DNA of 57,247 nt from Woeseiaceae bacterium (GTDB lineage Bacteria > Pseudomonadota > Gammaproteobacteria > Steroidobacterales > Woeseiaceae): positions 1-57,247 of the forward strand of contig JAJFKR010000022.1 in NCBI GenBank assembly GCA_021773095.1, given 5' to 3'. Shown piece by piece: positions 19,179 to 29,545 of this stretch (position 1 is its first letter; every line of letters starts with the position of its first letter). A program made the translations under genes and the position numbers. Below the pieces are notes generated by a model, which worked only from the letters and a program-made list of their open reading frames with translations, was not told the origin of the DNA and made no database searches.

Positions 19179-19759
19179 TGGCGAAGCGCAAGAAAAGGCG
19201 TTCCGGTCGCCGCAAAACACAACAAGAATATCCGGGTTGGTTATGGATGATATTCGGTCTTGCGATCGGCCTGTCCGTGGCATTTGCCGTGTACGTAAAG
19301 GACCGTGAGCCTGTGATGCCGGTGGTCGCAGCAGAACGGCAACCGGCCAGCCTGCAGGACCTGGTTGATGAGAATGGCGAAAGCCCCTCGTCGGAGGCTG
19401 CAGAACCCGCAGCACCGAAGGACCGATTCGAATTCTATAAGCTGTTGCCAGCGTTCGAGATGGTCATCACCGATGAGACACCGAACATCAACAAAGACAT
19501 AGAGCCACAAGCGATCGAGGAGGCCGGCGTGTACTTGCTGCAGGCGGGCTCTTTTTCTACGCATAACGACGCCGACCGCCGTCGTGCCGAACTCGCTCTG
19601 CACGGCATAGAGTCCCGGGTACAACGCGCAAGAGTTAACAATCGCGACTACTTCCGCGTCTATGTCGGCCCCATCGACGACCTCGACGAACTCAACATGA
19701 CACGAAGCCGGCTAAGAGCCGCGAAAATTGATGTCATGCGTATCCGGCTAGGTGACTAA
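19178..19759 (+). CDS. SPOR-domain membrane protein (FtsN-like)
   Basis: 193 residues. A short basic cytoplasmic tail (MAKRKKRRSGRRK) is followed by a single membrane helix (about 24-42, WLWMIFGLAIGLSVAFAVYV). A low-complexity linker leads to a C-terminal SPOR domain (about 115-190, beginning YLLQAGSFSTHNDADRRRA) that binds septal peptidoglycan stripped of stem peptides. This is the layout of FtsN and related division proteins, although the essential FtsN motif cannot be confirmed. It is coupled to argS upstream and overlaps the CapA-like gene by 8 bases. Confidence 0.85.
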   Translation: MAKRKKRRSGRRKTQQEYPGWLWMIFGLAIGLSVAFAVYVKDREPVMPVVAAERQPASLQDLVDENGESPSSEAAEPAAPKDRFEFYKLLPAFEMVITDETPNINKDIEPQAIEEAGVYLLQAGSFSTHNDADRRRAELALHGIESRVQRARVNNRDYFRVYVGPIDDLDELNMTRSRLRAAKIDVMRIRLGD

Positions 19760-20927
19760 CTCAACCCGATTACTGTTCGCTCTGGTGATGCTGCAGCTTG
19801 CGGCTTGTTCAACTCTGCCGCCCGCGCCATCGCCCGACCCTGAACCGCCGGCCGCACCGAACGCAACTCAACCACCCATGGACGAGCCGCAAGCGGTACC
19901 GCCGATTCCTCGTCGGTCTCGGTTGCAGATCAATATAGCGGCGGTCGGTGACATGATGATTGGCACGGACTACCCACAAGACCACTTGCCCGACGATGAC
20001 GGCATCAGCTTCCTTACGGCGGTAACCGAGGTAATATCTGCAGCCGACATTGCGTTCGGCAATCTCGAAGGCGTATTTATTGACGGCGGTGAACCCGGCA
20101 AGAAGTGCAGCAATCCGGCGGCCTGCTATTTGTTCCGTTCACCCACACATTATGCCGACCATTACCTGAGCGCCGGCTTCGATGTCTTGAGTCTCGCTAA
20201 CAATCATGCGCGCGATTTCGGTGAAGAGGGGCGCACTACAAGTATGGAGGCCATCGCTGCGCGCGGCATGCATCACTCGGGACGAGAGGGTGATTTCGCG
20301 ACCCTGCAGGCGGGAGATTTGAGCGTTGCTTTTCTCGCTTATGCCGTCACCAAAAATTCCAACATGATGCTCGACTACGAACTTGCGTTCGAGACGGTTG
20401 AGCATTTTGCGATGACACACGATATCGTCGTCGTCTCGTTTCATGGCGGCGCCGAAGGCGCTGACGCCTCGCATATCCCGTTCGCGGAAGAAGAGTATTA
20501 CGGCGAACCGAGGGGTGACGTTGTCTGGTTCGCTCGCGGTGTGGTCGATGCCGGCGCTGATCTTGTCGTCGGACACGGACCCCATGTCGTCCGCGCTGTA
20601 GAGCGTTACAAGGAAAGACTGATCGCATACAGCCTGGGAAACTTCGCAACCTACTACGGCATTAGTGTTGCCGGTATCAAAGGTATCGCACCGATACTGA
20701 CCGTCACGCTGGATGGTAATGGTGTGTTTATCGAGGGTAAGATCACCTCGACCGCGCAACGACGGCCTGCCGGACCGAGCATCGACAACAAACAACGCGC
20801 GCTGAACCTTATGCGGGGCTTAAGCATCGATGATTTCGGTAACCCGGGTCTTCAATTCCTACCAGACGGGAAGCTACTCCCGATCGACAGGGGTGACGTC
20901 CCACAACACGACTTAAGACAACCGTAG
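19752..20927 (+). CDS. CapA/PGA_cap-family lipoprotein, metallophosphoesterase-like
   Basis: The 391-residue product starts with a GTG that overlaps the upstream gene. A lipoprotein signal ends in LQLAACS (cysteine about 19), followed by a Pro-rich linker. The CapA domain runs from about 58: AAVGDMMIGTDYP, FGNLEGVF, LANNHARDFG, VVSFHGGAEG and VVGHGPHVVRAVE. These Asp/Asn/His motifs are those of the calcineurin-like CapA enzymes, named for poly-gamma-glutamate capsule synthesis. Here there is no capBC nearby, so the role is more likely in envelope polymer handling. It ends within a REP-like sequence, which contributes the last codons. Confidence 0.8.
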   Translation: MTNSTRLLFALVMLQLAACSTLPPAPSPDPEPPAAPNATQPPMDEPQAVPPIPRRSRLQINIAAVGDMMIGTDYPQDHLPDDDGISFLTAVTEVISAADIAFGNLEGVFIDGGEPGKKCSNPAACYLFRSPTHYADHYLSAGFDVLSLANNHARDFGEEGRTTSMEAIAARGMHHSGREGDFATLQAGDLSVAFLAYAVTKNSNMMLDYELAFETVEHFAMTHDIVVVSFHGGAEGADASHIPFAEEEYYGEPRGDVVWFARGVVDAGADLVVGHGPHVVRAVERYKERLIAYSLGNFATYYGISVAGIKGIAPILTVTLDGNGVFIEGKITSTAQRRPAGPSIDNKQRALNLMRGLSIDDFGNPGLQFLPDGKLLPIDRGDVPQHDLRQP

Positions 20928-21020
20928 GAGCGCGCCCCGCGCGCGAAGCAAAGCGGCAGCCTGAAAGGCTGCAAAAGCGTTCGGTCAATGACGTGGTCGC
21001 GCGCAGGGCGCGCTCCTACG
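20923..21020. repeat. inverted pair of REP-like repeats (BIME-like)
   Basis: A forward copy (20923-20957, starting CGTAGGAGCGCGCCCCGCG) and an inverted copy (20999-21020, ending GCGCGCTCCTACG) flank about 40 bases containing a smaller GCAGCCTGAAAGGCTGC hairpin. The pair can fold into one long stem between the convergent CapA and ntrX genes. The forward copy contains the CapA stop codon and the inverted copy contains the ntrX stop codon. Confidence 0.8.
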
Positions 21021-22386
21021 AGTCGTCCGATCCCACCGACTTGAAATCCACACCGAGCGATCGCAGCTTGCGGTAAAGGTGTGTTCGTTCCATACCGACT
21101 CGCTTCGCCAGTTGCCCGACCTTGCCGTCACAGAGCACCAGTTGTTGTTGCAGGTATGAGCGCTCAAAATGTTCGCGCGCCTCGCGCAACGGCATCGCCA
21201 GCAGATCCTGCTTCACGAGCGGTTCATCCACAGCAGCTAACGCACTGATCTCGGCTTCGACTTCGTCCAGCGCTATATCCTCCCCACTGCCCAACAACAG
21301 CAGCCGTCGAACCAGGTGCTTTAGTTCGCGCACGTTATCGGGCCATGGGTAGTTTCGCAGGCGGTTTTGCGCGGCGACACTAAAGCGTCGAAAGGTCAAG
21401 CCTTCTGCATCCACCAGCTTGTCGACGTAATAAGTCAACAGCTCGGGTACATCCTCAGAATACTCTCGCAGCGGCGGCACCCGTAAACTCAATACGCTTA
21501 ACTGCGCAACCAAATCGCGACGCAGCTCGCCACTCTCTATGAGCGCCTCATAATCTGCGGCGACCGTCGCAACGATCCGCGCATCCAGCTTTACAGGTAC
21601 AGTGCCACCGACCCGCGTATATCGACCATCTTCGATAACACCCAGCAGTATTTTTTGCGCGTTGCCACTCAGGTCCGAGAGTCCGTCAATGACCAACGTT
21701 CCTCCCGCGGCGCGCTCGAACGCACCTGCTGTAATTTCACCGCCGTTCTCACTTCCTAGCAACTGCTCTTCGGCATTGCTTGGTGTAACTGACGCAGCCG
21801 TAAGACCGGACAAGGTTTCACCCGTGCGCCGACTGAGTGCGTGCATGTAACGAGCAAAAGCGCCGCGACCCGTTCCCTGCTCGCCGCTTAACAGGACCGG
21901 ACCGTCGTGAAGTGCGTATTGCTGCACGCGCTCCCGTAGTGCCTGCATAATTTCGCTGCGACCGATCGGTGCGAGTAACGACGGTAGCAAGCTGGTCGCC
22001 GCACGAGACTGCCGACCCGCCGACTCGAGTGCGGCCTCTACCGTTCTGAGTAACTTCGCCAGCGATAACGGCTTCTCTACAAAATCGAACGCACCTAACC
22101 TTGTTGCTTCAACCGCGGTATCCACGGTGCCGTGACCAGACATGATAACGACGGGGCAATTCAAATCTCCGCCATCGGACCACTCTCGAAGCAGTGTGAT
22201 ACCGTCCGTGTCCGGCATCCAGATGTCCAGAAGTATTAGATCGAACCTCCGTTTCGAGCGCTCTATTCGAGCTTCCCCGGCGTCCGCTGCAACGGTCACC
22301 CCATATCCCTCGTCACCCAGGATGTCCTGGATCAACGCACGAATATCCGCCTCGTCGTCTACGACTAATACGTGTGGATTACTCAT
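21016..22386 (-). CDS. ntrX: NtrX-type response regulator with degenerate AAA+ domain
   Basis: The 456 residues comprise a receiver domain (phosphorylatable Asp54 in [13 protein letters not shown]), an NtrC-like AAA+ domain (about 140-370) and a Fis-type helix-turn-helix at the end ([20 protein letters not shown]). Several sigma54-activator features are missing. The Walker A is [10 protein letters not shown] with Arg instead of Lys. The GAFTGA loop is absent ([20 protein letters not shown] in its place). Walker B reads LVIDGLSD without the usual Glu. It should therefore act as a plain DNA-binding regulator rather than a sigma54 ATPase. It overlaps ntrY by four bases and would be its partner. 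Confidence 0.88.
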   Translation of the reverse strand: MSNPHVLVVDDEADIRALIQDILGDEGYGVTVAADAGEARIERSKRRFDLILLDIWMPDTDGITLLREWSDGGDLNCPVVIMSGHGTVDTAVEATRLGAFDFVEKPLSLAKLLRTVEAALESAGRQSRAATSLLPSLLAPIGRSEIMQALRERVQQYALHDGPVLLSGEQGTGRGAFARYMHALSRRTGETLSGLTAASVTPSNAEEQLLGSENGGEITAGAFERAAGGTLVIDGLSDLSGNAQKILLGVIEDGRYTRVGGTVPVKLDARIVATVAADYEALIESGELRRDLVAQLSVLSLRVPPLREYSEDVPELLTYYVDKLVDAEGLTFRRFSVAAQNRLRNYPWPDNVRELKHLVRRLLLLGSGEDIALDEVEAEISALAAVDEPLVKQDLLAMPLREAREHFERSYLQQQLVLCDGKVGQLAKRVGMERTHLYRKLRSLGVDFKSVGSDDS

Positions 22387-24626
22387 GCTTGTTCTCTCCT
22401 TTTATCAATACGCCCCGGCGCCCTGGCAATCATCTTTTCTCTGGCCGCTTCGTTCAGCGGCAAGCGGATACTGATCATGGCTCCGCCATCCATTCGATTT
22501 TTCGCGCGAATAGACCCAATGTGCTCTTCCACGAGTTTCTTGACGATGGCCAGGCCGAGACCCGTGCCTTTCGGTTTGGTTGTTACATACGGATCGAAAA
22601 TTTGACTCACCGAGCCGGCCGTGAACCCGGGACCATTGTCTTCAACCCTGATCTGTACGACGTCTACTTCATCGATTTCGGCTGCACCGATTTGCACGTC
22701 AATTCGCCCATCGACAGTGCCTTCAAGCGCCTCGACTGCGTTGCGAATCAGGTTGTGAAGAATTTGTCGTACTCGGCCCATGTCACCATCGAACATCTCC
22801 ATCGTCGGATCGGAAGTCAGGATGATCCGGACACCGCTCTCCTGTGCCCTGTAAAGGTCCACAATTTCGTGCGCCAGCTTGTCGAGGTCGAAACGACTGA
22901 TATCCATATCCGGCGCGCGAGCGTAATCACTGAACGCATTCACCATCTCTTTCATCGCTTCAACCTGTTGTACGATCGTGTGCGTAGCGCGATCGAGTAT
23001 CTGTGCCTCGTCCTCGTCCATCGTGTTCAGGTACTTGCGGCGCATTCGCTCCGCCGACAATTGAATGGGCGTTAATGGATTCTTGATTTCGTGCGCAAGA
23101 CGGCGTGCAACCTCTCCCCAGGCGGCGTCGCGCTGCGCCTGCAACAGCGCGGTAATGTCATCAAATACGATGACGAAACCGGCGGCGTTGTCGTCATCGC
23201 CCGGCAGCGTCGTACAGGCACAGGTCAGCACACGCCGGCCAACTTCACCGCGCAATACAATCTGTTCACGCCACTCGGTCTCTCCCGCATCAAGATGGAC
23301 ACACGCAACATCGACAAACTGTTCCAGCAGCGGCGTGCCTTTCGCGACATCCCGAATGAATTCACCCGTGCGGTCTTCGAGATCCACACCGAGAATAGAG
23401 CCCGACGCCTGATTCGCCGTACGTATTTTCAGGTCCGTCTCAAGCGCCAACACCCCAGTCGAAAGGCGCGCCAGAATGACTTCAAGGTTGGTGCGCTCCG
23501 CCTCAACCAGCGCCTGACTGAGTGTCGCTTCACGTCGAGCCGTAGCGAGTCGTTGCGTCATATCGTTGAATGAACTGATAAGAAAACCGATCTCATCACG
23601 CGCTGGCGTCGGCAATCGGGTATCGAAATCCCCCATCGCAACGGCGCGCGTGCCCGCAACGAGGTCCTGGATTGGCGCGACCAGTCGTCGTGACAACACG
23701 AACGCGCCGTAGATCGCGGCTAACAAACTCAGTAACAGGATAAAGGCGAGCGTTACCGTCAGTAAGTCCTTCAGGTCCTCCCGAAAAAACGTCAGTTGCT
23801 GATATTCCGAATACGACGTTTCAACACTGTTGATCATATTGCCCAATCGTTCGTCGACGGGAAAATGCGCCTGCACTGTTCGCAGCTCTCGCACGCGATT
23901 GGCGCGATATGTAAATGAAACGGCCGTACGAATTTCGGCATTACCGGTGCCAAGTGGCTCCAGGCTTACGAACGGCCGGTCCTGCTGCATCTGCAGTGAA
24001 ACCTCTTCGGTCAGTGGTTTCGGTAATGACCCGGCCGCACTGTCCGAACTGGTTGCCAGCACCCGGTTGTTCGCACCGTATAAGGTCATCTCGCTGGCGC
24101 CACTTTCCCGGCGCATCAGACTCAACTCGAAAACGACCTGACGGTCCGACATTTGTGAGAGCTTTTGGGCAACCTGTGTTGTCGTATAAAGATATTGGCG
24201 CTTGCGAAATTCTATCGCGGCGCGACTCAACGCCATTGCGTTATCGAGGCCGTCTTCGACCTGCACGTTAAACCAGCTATCAATGCCGCGATTAATAAAT
24301 TGAATCGAAAAGTAGAAAACAACGATTAGCGGCAAGACCGCAAGGCCGACAAACATTCCAACCATACGTGCTTTGAGTTTCGCGCCAGGAACGCTGTCAC
24401 GATAGTCACGCAGCAATCGCCAGAGATTGCCGATCAGTAACAATACGAGAATGATGCCGCCGGCAATATTGATTGCCAGAATGATGCCCTGCAGGCGGTC
24501 GAAGTCGTCCGACCGTTGCACCGTTTGCGTAAGCAGGAACAACGCGACCAATACCAGCGTGACGCCTGCCACGCCCATCAAGGTGAGTAATATACGCTTT
24601 AACGTTCTAGCAACCATTCGAACCAT
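22383..24626 (-). CDS. ntrY: NtrY-type sensor histidine kinase
   Basis: A large membrane kinase of about 747 residues. It has helices near the N-terminus ([49 protein letters not shown]), an extracytoplasmic sensor region (about 100-280), another helix, and a HAMP domain ([19 protein letters not shown]). A PAS domain and the HisKA box [20 protein letters not shown] follow, then the ATPase blocks with DNGPGF and [11 protein letters not shown]. It would phosphorylate NtrX; the input signal is unknown (the name comes from nitrogen regulation in other bacteria). The start is unclear: a GTG lies 6 codons upstream and none has a good ribosome site. Confidence 0.92.
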   Translation of the reverse strand: MVRMVARTLKRILLTLMGVAGVTLVLVALFLLTQTVQRSDDFDRLQGIILAINIAGGIILVLLLIGNLWRLLRDYRDSVPGAKLKARMVGMFVGLAVLPLIVVFYFSIQFINRGIDSWFNVQVEDGLDNAMALSRAAIEFRKRQYLYTTTQVAQKLSQMSDRQVVFELSLMRRESGASEMTLYGANNRVLATSSDSAAGSLPKPLTEEVSLQMQQDRPFVSLEPLGTGNAEIRTAVSFTYRANRVRELRTVQAHFPVDERLGNMINSVETSYSEYQQLTFFREDLKDLLTVTLAFILLLSLLAAIYGAFVLSRRLVAPIQDLVAGTRAVAMGDFDTRLPTPARDEIGFLISSFNDMTQRLATARREATLSQALVEAERTNLEVILARLSTGVLALETDLKIRTANQASGSILGVDLEDRTGEFIRDVAKGTPLLEQFVDVACVHLDAGETEWREQIVLRGEVGRRVLTCACTTLPGDDDNAAGFVIVFDDITALLQAQRDAAWGEVARRLAHEIKNPLTPIQLSAERMRRKYLNTMDEDEAQILDRATHTIVQQVEAMKEMVNAFSDYARAPDMDISRFDLDKLAHEIVDLYRAQESGVRIILTSDPTMEMFDGDMGRVRQILHNLIRNAVEALEGTVDGRIDVQIGAAEIDEVDVVQIRVEDNGPGFTAGSVSQIFDPYVTTKPKGTGLGLAIVKKLVEEHIGSIRAKNRMDGGAMISIRLPLNEAAREKMIARAPGRIDKRREQA

Positions 24627-25201
24627 TCGCTTTGTAACTGCCACTGACCGCGCCAGAAAAACAGGAGTCGTAACGCTGCCGGGTATTGCTGCGTATTGAG
24701 CATCGCGCGCAGACGCAGCCGGTATGTCCGGCCCGAAAGCAGCAATGCATCATCGATCACGGGCAATCCCTGGACACGACCCAGGCTGTTCAGTGCGGAG
24801 TAGAGTGTTGCGAAGGAGTCCTGATTTCCACTGTTGAGGCTCTTGACGATGTAGCGTTGGCTCAGCGGCCGATACTCAAGCTCATATCGAACCGCAAGCG
24901 AGGCGTCAATGCTATCGACCAGAAAACGTTTCACGCGAATAACCTGCAGTTGCATCTCGATGGTCAGAGTTACGCCGCTCTCCAGCGCCGCCAATGCCTC
25001 ACTGCTCAGCACCAGTTGCAGCCTGGCGTCCAGCGTATGCACGCCCTTGACCGCCTGCGTCGATGCCGAACGCACCTCAAAATAGCCTTCGCGTTTTACC
25101 TTATCCTGTGCGAGCACGGCACCCAGCATGAGCAGAGCCATAAGCGCGATCGCAAGGCGACGCGGCAAGCTAATACGTTCAAAAATGCTCGGCTGGGACA
25201 T
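24599..25201 (-). CDS. DUF4390 protein
   Basis: About 200 residues. A signal peptide or N-terminal anchor ([17 protein letters not shown]) precedes a beta-rich region with FEVRSAST and [19 protein letters not shown], matching the DUF4390 family found between rsmB and ntrY in gammaproteobacteria. Its function is unknown; the protein is predicted periplasmic. It overlaps the end of rsmB by 23 bases and the start of ntrY, so it is certainly part of that operon. Start chosen at MSQPSIF rather than the 29-codon extension inside rsmB. Confidence 0.82.
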   Translation of the reverse strand: MSQPSIFERISLPRRLAIALMALLMLGAVLAQDKVKREGYFEVRSASTQAVKGVHTLDARLQLVLSSEALAALESGVTLTIEMQLQVIRVKRFLVDSIDASLAVRYELEYRPLSQRYIVKSLNSGNQDSFATLYSALNSLGRVQGLPVIDDALLLSGRTYRLRLRAMLNTQQYPAALRLLFFWRGQWQLQSEWFEWLLER

Positions 25202-26555
25202 CAGTATCTTCAGGAAACCTTCTTTTTTGTAAGGCGGCATAGTAAAAACCGTCCAGACCAGCCGTTCCTGGCAAAATCTGGTAACCACACGCCTTCCTAC
25301 GCATTAAATCGTGGATGTTGTTATTTTGCAACACATCGTTTTCGATCGCATCGTCGTGGCTTTCCAAAAACTGCCCTGTCACCTCATCATTCTCCGCTGC
25401 GAATACTGAGCAGGTCACGTACAAAAGTGTCCCGCTGGGTGCGAGCATCGTCCAAAGCGCCTCCAGCAAGGCCTGCTGTGATACCGCCAGACCCGCGAGG
25501 TCGCTCGCCCGCCGCAATAGCTTGATATCGGGATGCCGCCTGATCACTCCTGAGGCTGAACACGGCGCATCCAGCAAAATGCCGTCAAATGGCACGCCGT
25601 CCCACCATTGTTCTGGTTTCGATGCATCGGCGGCGATAATGGTTGCATCGCGACCAATACGCTGCAGGTTGTCCGAAATACTTACTATTCGCGATTCTTC
25701 GCTATCCACAGCCAGCAACGAGAGATCGTCGGGGCCAATTTCCAGCAAATGCCCAGTCTTTCCCCCCGGCGCCGCGCAGGCATCCAGCACCCGAGCTGCA
25801 GTCCTTTCGGATAACGAATCGCACAGCAACCAGCTCGCCGCGACCTGCGCGGCCGCATCTTGAACGGATACGTCACCCGCTACAAAACCGGGCAGATTCA
25901 GGACCGCCTGTGGCTCAGCTAGGCGAACCGCCTCTGGAATTCCCTCGATCAGTTCGGCCTCGATACCCGCGTCTCGCAGTCGGTCCAGGTATTCCTGTGC
26001 AGAATTCTCGCGCGTGTTTGCACGTAGCCACATGGGTGCGCGGTCATTATTCGCCGACAAAATCGCCTGCCAGTCATCCGGCCAGTCCTTGCGTATTGTT
26101 TCGATCATCCAGGACGGATGATTCCACTCGGACTGCTCATCTCGCGGCTCGCACGCTGCAATTCTTTCACGTACAAAACGCCGCAGGCAGGCATTGACGA
26201 GCCCGGCCAGTTTGGGTCGCTGCAAGTGCCGTGCCGCCTCGACCGTTTCCGAAACCACGGCGTGATCCGGTATGCGCATTTCGGCAATCTGATACAAGCC
26301 GACTGCCAGCAGTGCGTTGATAACCCGGTCGCGCTTCCTGAGCGCCTTGCTGACGATCCGGTCGATCCAGCATTGCAATCGCCAGTGATGTCGCAAGCTG
26401 CCGTAACTCAACATACGTAATAATGCACGATCATCCGGCGCGACCCGCGATTCGTTAGCGGCGATTGCTGCATCCAGCGACTGGCCACGACTAACGACCG
26501 CATCGACGATCTCAGCAGCGACTGCCCGTACTCTCGCCCCCGCCGATTTCGTCAT
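25179..26555 (-). CDS. rsmB: 16S rRNA (cytosine-967-C5)-methyltransferase
   Basis: RsmB methylates C967 of 16S rRNA using S-adenosylmethionine. The 458-residue protein has an N-terminal NusB-like RNA-binding domain (about 1-140). The methyltransferase core carries DACAAPGGKTGHLLE (SAM loop), LLDAPCSASGVIRRHPD (first cysteine) and YVTCSVFAAEND (catalytic cysteine). Length is slightly above E. coli (429). It overlaps fmt by four bases in the usual def-fmt-rsmB order. Confidence 0.96.
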   Translation of the reverse strand: MTKSAGARVRAVAAEIVDAVVSRGQSLDAAIAANESRVAPDDRALLRMLSYGSLRHHWRLQCWIDRIVSKALRKRDRVINALLAVGLYQIAEMRIPDHAVVSETVEAARHLQRPKLAGLVNACLRRFVRERIAACEPRDEQSEWNHPSWMIETIRKDWPDDWQAILSANNDRAPMWLRANTRENSAQEYLDRLRDAGIEAELIEGIPEAVRLAEPQAVLNLPGFVAGDVSVQDAAAQVAASWLLCDSLSERTAARVLDACAAPGGKTGHLLEIGPDDLSLLAVDSEESRIVSISDNLQRIGRDATIIAADASKPEQWWDGVPFDGILLDAPCSASGVIRRHPDIKLLRRASDLAGLAVSQQALLEALWTMLAPSGTLLYVTCSVFAAENDEVTGQFLESHDDAIENDVLQNNNIHDLMRRKACGYQILPGTAGLDGFYYAALQKRRFPEDTDVPAEHF

Positions 26556-27487
26556 TGCAGATCGATCTGAGTAACGAACTCGCGCGCCGGGACAGGGCGT
26601 TTGCCCGGTAACTGCAGCGACTCAAGCCGGAGACCATCACGACCACAGGCTACGACAATACCCGCACCGTCATACTGCTCGAACGACCCGGGCGTCGCAC
26701 TGATGCCACTAACGACGGACGCTTGCCAAACTTTTACCCGCACTGCGTTGTCGGTAAAAAAGAAGGCTCCGGGCGCCGGGTTGTAGGCCCGGATGTGGCG
26801 CTGCAGCTCTCTTGCTGTCTGACCCCAGTCAAGCTCGGCATCCTGCTTTTGTATTTTTGCCGCGTAGGTCGCCCGCGACTCGTCCTGCTCGGAAGATACG
26901 AGCTCACCATTGAGTACCCCCGGCAGCCCGGCGACGAGAAGCTCACCACCGAGCGCCGCAAGACGATCATGCAGCTCTCCCGCGCATTCGTTTGCGCCTA
27001 TCGTAACGACGCTCTCAGAAAAAACCGGACCACAATCCAGTCCCGCGGTCATGCGCATGAGGCTCACGCCGGTCGTTTCATCGCCGGCGAGAATCGCCGC
27101 CTGTATCGGTGCGGCACCGCGCCATCGCGGCAACACGGACGCATGTACATTCAGACACCCGTGTGTGGGAATGTCGAGCACGCTTTGCGGCAGCAGCAAT
27201 CCGTAGGCAGCGACAATCATCAGGTCCGGCTGCAATGCCTGAAGTTCGGTCGCCACCGCGTCGTCATGCAGGGATGCGGGCTGCAAGACAGCGATGTCGT
27301 TATCCTCAGCGAACCGTTTGACGGGGCTGGTGGTCATTCGACGGCCGCGACCCGCGGGACGATCGGGTTGCGTATAAGCGGCGACGACAGAATGTTCCGC
27401 CTCAACCAGCGCAGAGAGTGACGCTCGCGCGAACTCAGGCGTACCGGCAAAAACTATGCGGGGTATGCTCAACGTCTGGTGGCCCAA
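26552..27487 (-). CDS. fmt: methionyl-tRNA formyltransferase
   Basis: Fmt formylates Met-tRNA for initiation. It has IVFAGTPEFARASL at the N-terminus, the catalytic block LNVHASVLPRWRGAAPIQAA (Asn/His/Asp active site), TGVSLMRMTAGLDCGP and a C-terminal OB-like domain. The annotated frame begins with a TTG; a second TTG five codons later fits the family N-terminus equally well and neither has a clear ribosome site. It begins only three bases after the def stop, so coupling to def translation is likely. Confidence 0.96.
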   Translation of the reverse strand: MGHQTLSIPRIVFAGTPEFARASLSALVEAEHSVVAAYTQPDRPAGRGRRMTTSPVKRFAEDNDIAVLQPASLHDDAVATELQALQPDLMIVAAYGLLLPQSVLDIPTHGCLNVHASVLPRWRGAAPIQAAILAGDETTGVSLMRMTAGLDCGPVFSESVVTIGANECAGELHDRLAALGGELLVAGLPGVLNGELVSSEQDESRATYAAKIQKQDAELDWGQTARELQRHIRAYNPAPGAFFFTDNAVRVKVWQASVVSGISATPGSFEQYDGAGIVVACGRDGLRLESLQLPGKRPVPAREFVTQIDLQ

Positions 27488-27490
27488 CGC

Positions 27491-28003
27491 CTAGGCGACA
27501 ACTGCAGCCTGACGGCGTTCTTTTTCGAGCTTTTTGCGAATGCGCAATCGCTTCGCCTCTGACAGATAATCCACAAACAGCCTGCCATTCAGGTGGTCGA
27601 TCTCGTGCTGTATGCACACCGCGAGCAGGCCCTCTGTTTCAAGCTCGATTTCCGCGCCATCGCGATCCAGAAAACGCACCTTGATATGCTCGGCGCGTTC
27701 AACCTCCTCGTAATAGCCCGGCACGGACAGACAACCCTCGTCCGTGACAATTACACCGTCCTTCTCAAGAATTTCGGGGTTGATCAAAACGTACGGTGCA
27801 TCCTTGTCCACGGACACGTCCGTTACCAGCAATCGTTTGTGGACATCAACCTGAGTGGCGGCCAGCCCAATACCTGGCGCTGCGTACATCGTTTCAAAAA
27901 GATCATCGATCAATACGCGCAACCCATCATCGACAACCGCGACCGGGGTCGCGTGGGTCCTGAGGCGGGGATCGGGGAACTCCAGAATCTTCAGTATTGC
28001 CAT
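27491..28003 (-). CDS. def: peptide deformylase
   Basis: Def removes the formyl group from new proteins. The 170-residue enzyme has all three signature motifs: [19 protein letters not shown] (metal cysteine) and QHEIDHLNG (metal histidines and catalytic Glu). A Lys/Arg-rich C-terminal tail follows, as in E. coli. It is the first gene of the leftward operon that runs to ntrX. Divergent promoters for it and the LysM gene must lie in the roughly 280-base AT-richer gap to the right. Confidence 0.97.
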   Translation of the reverse strand: MAILKILEFPDPRLRTHATPVAVVDDGLRVLIDDLFETMYAAPGIGLAATQVDVHKRLLVTDVSVDKDAPYVLINPEILEKDGVIVTDEGCLSVPGYYEEVERAEHIKVRFLDRDGAEIELETEGLLAVCIQHEIDHLNGRLFVDYLSEAKRLRIRKKLEKERRQAAVVA

Positions 28004-28281
28004 AATTTAGACATAAGCCAGTTGGCTCGCATTGGGTCAAAATCGACCCTTAAGAAATATGTAATCAGGCGATATTTCGCGTGAATTACCCAAAACGCTA
28101 CCTAAATGTTTGACTTTATTGAATAAGATGTCAGACAATGCTGGCAGATTTATGTCAATTCGAGCGCATTTTGCGGTCGAAAATGTGACGTAATTGGCAG
28201 CCTCGGCGGTACCGGATCGACATAGTATAGCAACGCTAAGAAAGTACTGGCCCAAACTAATGTATGGAGCACCCGCGAATT

Positions 28282-29454
28282 ATGTCTCTCTGCAAGAAAA
28301 ACCTGAATATTAGCCTCCGGCTGACCTCGGTCGTGCTGGCTGCAGCGCTGGTCGGATGTTCGTCAAATCCCTCCGCGAGCGGCTACGACCCCCAAAACCC
28401 GGTGTCCGCTGCCTCGACAACACAGTCGCAAAGCAGCCAATCATCGACAAGCTCCGAGCCCGCAACCTACGAACCGGTTCTTGAACGCATTAACGAGCCC
28501 GTACCGCTCGCCGAAGGCCATCCCAATGAGTACGTCGTACAGGTTGGCGATACGCTCTGGGACATTGCGGCGACGTTCCTCAAGGATCCGTGGTTTTGGC
28601 CCGAGATCTGGTACGTAAATCCGGATATCCAAAACCCGCACCTTATCTACCCGGGTGACGTCCTCGGACTCATTTATATAGACGGACAGGCGCGCATTAC
28701 GAATGTTCGCGCCTCGACGTACCGCATGTCTCCGCAGGCACGCGTCACGCCGCTGTCTCAAGCGGTTACCAGCATTCCTTTTGAGGATGTCGCTGCTTTC
28801 CTCAGCTCCGGTGTTGTGCTTGAAAAAGGTCAGGCGGATGCGCTGCCGTATTTGCTGGAGACCCGCGGTGATCACCTGATTGCATCAGCCGGTAACGAAA
28901 TTTACGTGCGCGGTATAACCGGTGACGCTCCCAGCGCGCGTTACAACATCATTCATGTCGGCGATAAGCTGGTTGATCCGGACGATAATCGTCTGATCGG
29001 CTACCACGGTATCCTGATTGGCGAAGGCAGCTTACGACGAACCGGCGATCCGGCAACCGTCGCACTGACCAAGACGGTGCAGGAGGCGATAATCGGTGAC
29101 CGACTGCTTCCGGCCGCTGTCGATGTCCCGCTGAATTTTTTCCCGCGCGCACCGAGCAATAACATCGATGGTCGAATTATCCACGTTGTTGGTGGCGTCA
29201 CACTGATCGGTCAGTACCAGGTTGTTGTCATGAACCGCGGCTCCGGTCACGGTTTGTCCGTTGGTGACGTTTTATCGGTATTCCAGTCCGGCAGCGAAAT
29301 TGAAGACCGTTTTCGCGGTGGAAAAGTCCGGCTTCCGGACGAAGCAGCCGGCACGATAATGGTTTTCAAGACCTACGACCGCATTAGCTACGGCCTGGTG
29401 ATGGAAGCAACGGATGCCATTCGCATTCACGACAGCGTCCGTAATCCCACCTGA
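28282..29454 (+). CDS. LysM peptidoglycan-binding lipoprotein
   Basis: 390 residues from the chosen start MSLCKK. The lipoprotein signal ends LVGCSS, then comes a Ser/Thr-rich linker. A LysM domain (about 83-135) reads YVVQVGDTLWDIAATF, then IWYVNPDIQNPHLIYPGDVL, the form typical of DprA-linked LysM proteins. The C-terminal half is beta-rich and has no name I recognise. It is presumably anchored in the outer membrane and grips peptidoglycan. It precedes dprA, a conserved arrangement, but an intrinsic terminator separates the two. An in-frame ATG 6 codons upstream is less likely. Confidence 0.88.
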   Translation: MSLCKKNLNISLRLTSVVLAAALVGCSSNPSASGYDPQNPVSAASTTQSQSSQSSTSSEPATYEPVLERINEPVPLAEGHPNEYVVQVGDTLWDIAATFLKDPWFWPEIWYVNPDIQNPHLIYPGDVLGLIYIDGQARITNVRASTYRMSPQARVTPLSQAVTSIPFEDVAAFLSSGVVLEKGQADALPYLLETRGDHLIASAGNEIYVRGITGDAPSARYNIIHVGDKLVDPDDNRLIGYHGILIGEGSLRRTGDPATVALTKTVQEAIIGDRLLPAAVDVPLNFFPRAPSNNIDGRIIHVVGGVTLIGQYQVVVMNRGSGHGLSVGDVLSVFQSGSEIEDRFRGGKVRLPDEAAGTIMVFKTYDRISYGLVMEATDAIRIHDSVRNPT

Positions 29455-29478
29455 GACAAATTTACGATCTTGACGAAA

Positions 29479-29506
29479 AACGGCACCAGCAGGTGCCGTT
29501 TTTTTT
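29479..29506 (+). terminator. intrinsic terminator after LysM gene
   Basis: A 9-bp stem AACGGCACC / GGTGCCGTT with a 4-base loop (AGCA) is followed directly by a run of T. It lies 24 bases after the LysM stop and before dprA. Confidence 0.92.
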
Positions 29507-29545
29507 GCGCTATCCTTATGCTCCAGTCTCCATTGAGGACCGACA

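Noticed and set aside
28004..28281. Small genes or a riboswitch between def and the LysM gene
   Set aside because: Only a 72-codon frame without features; the region is AT-rich and most likely holds the divergent promoters, but no convincing -35/-10 pair could be fixed.
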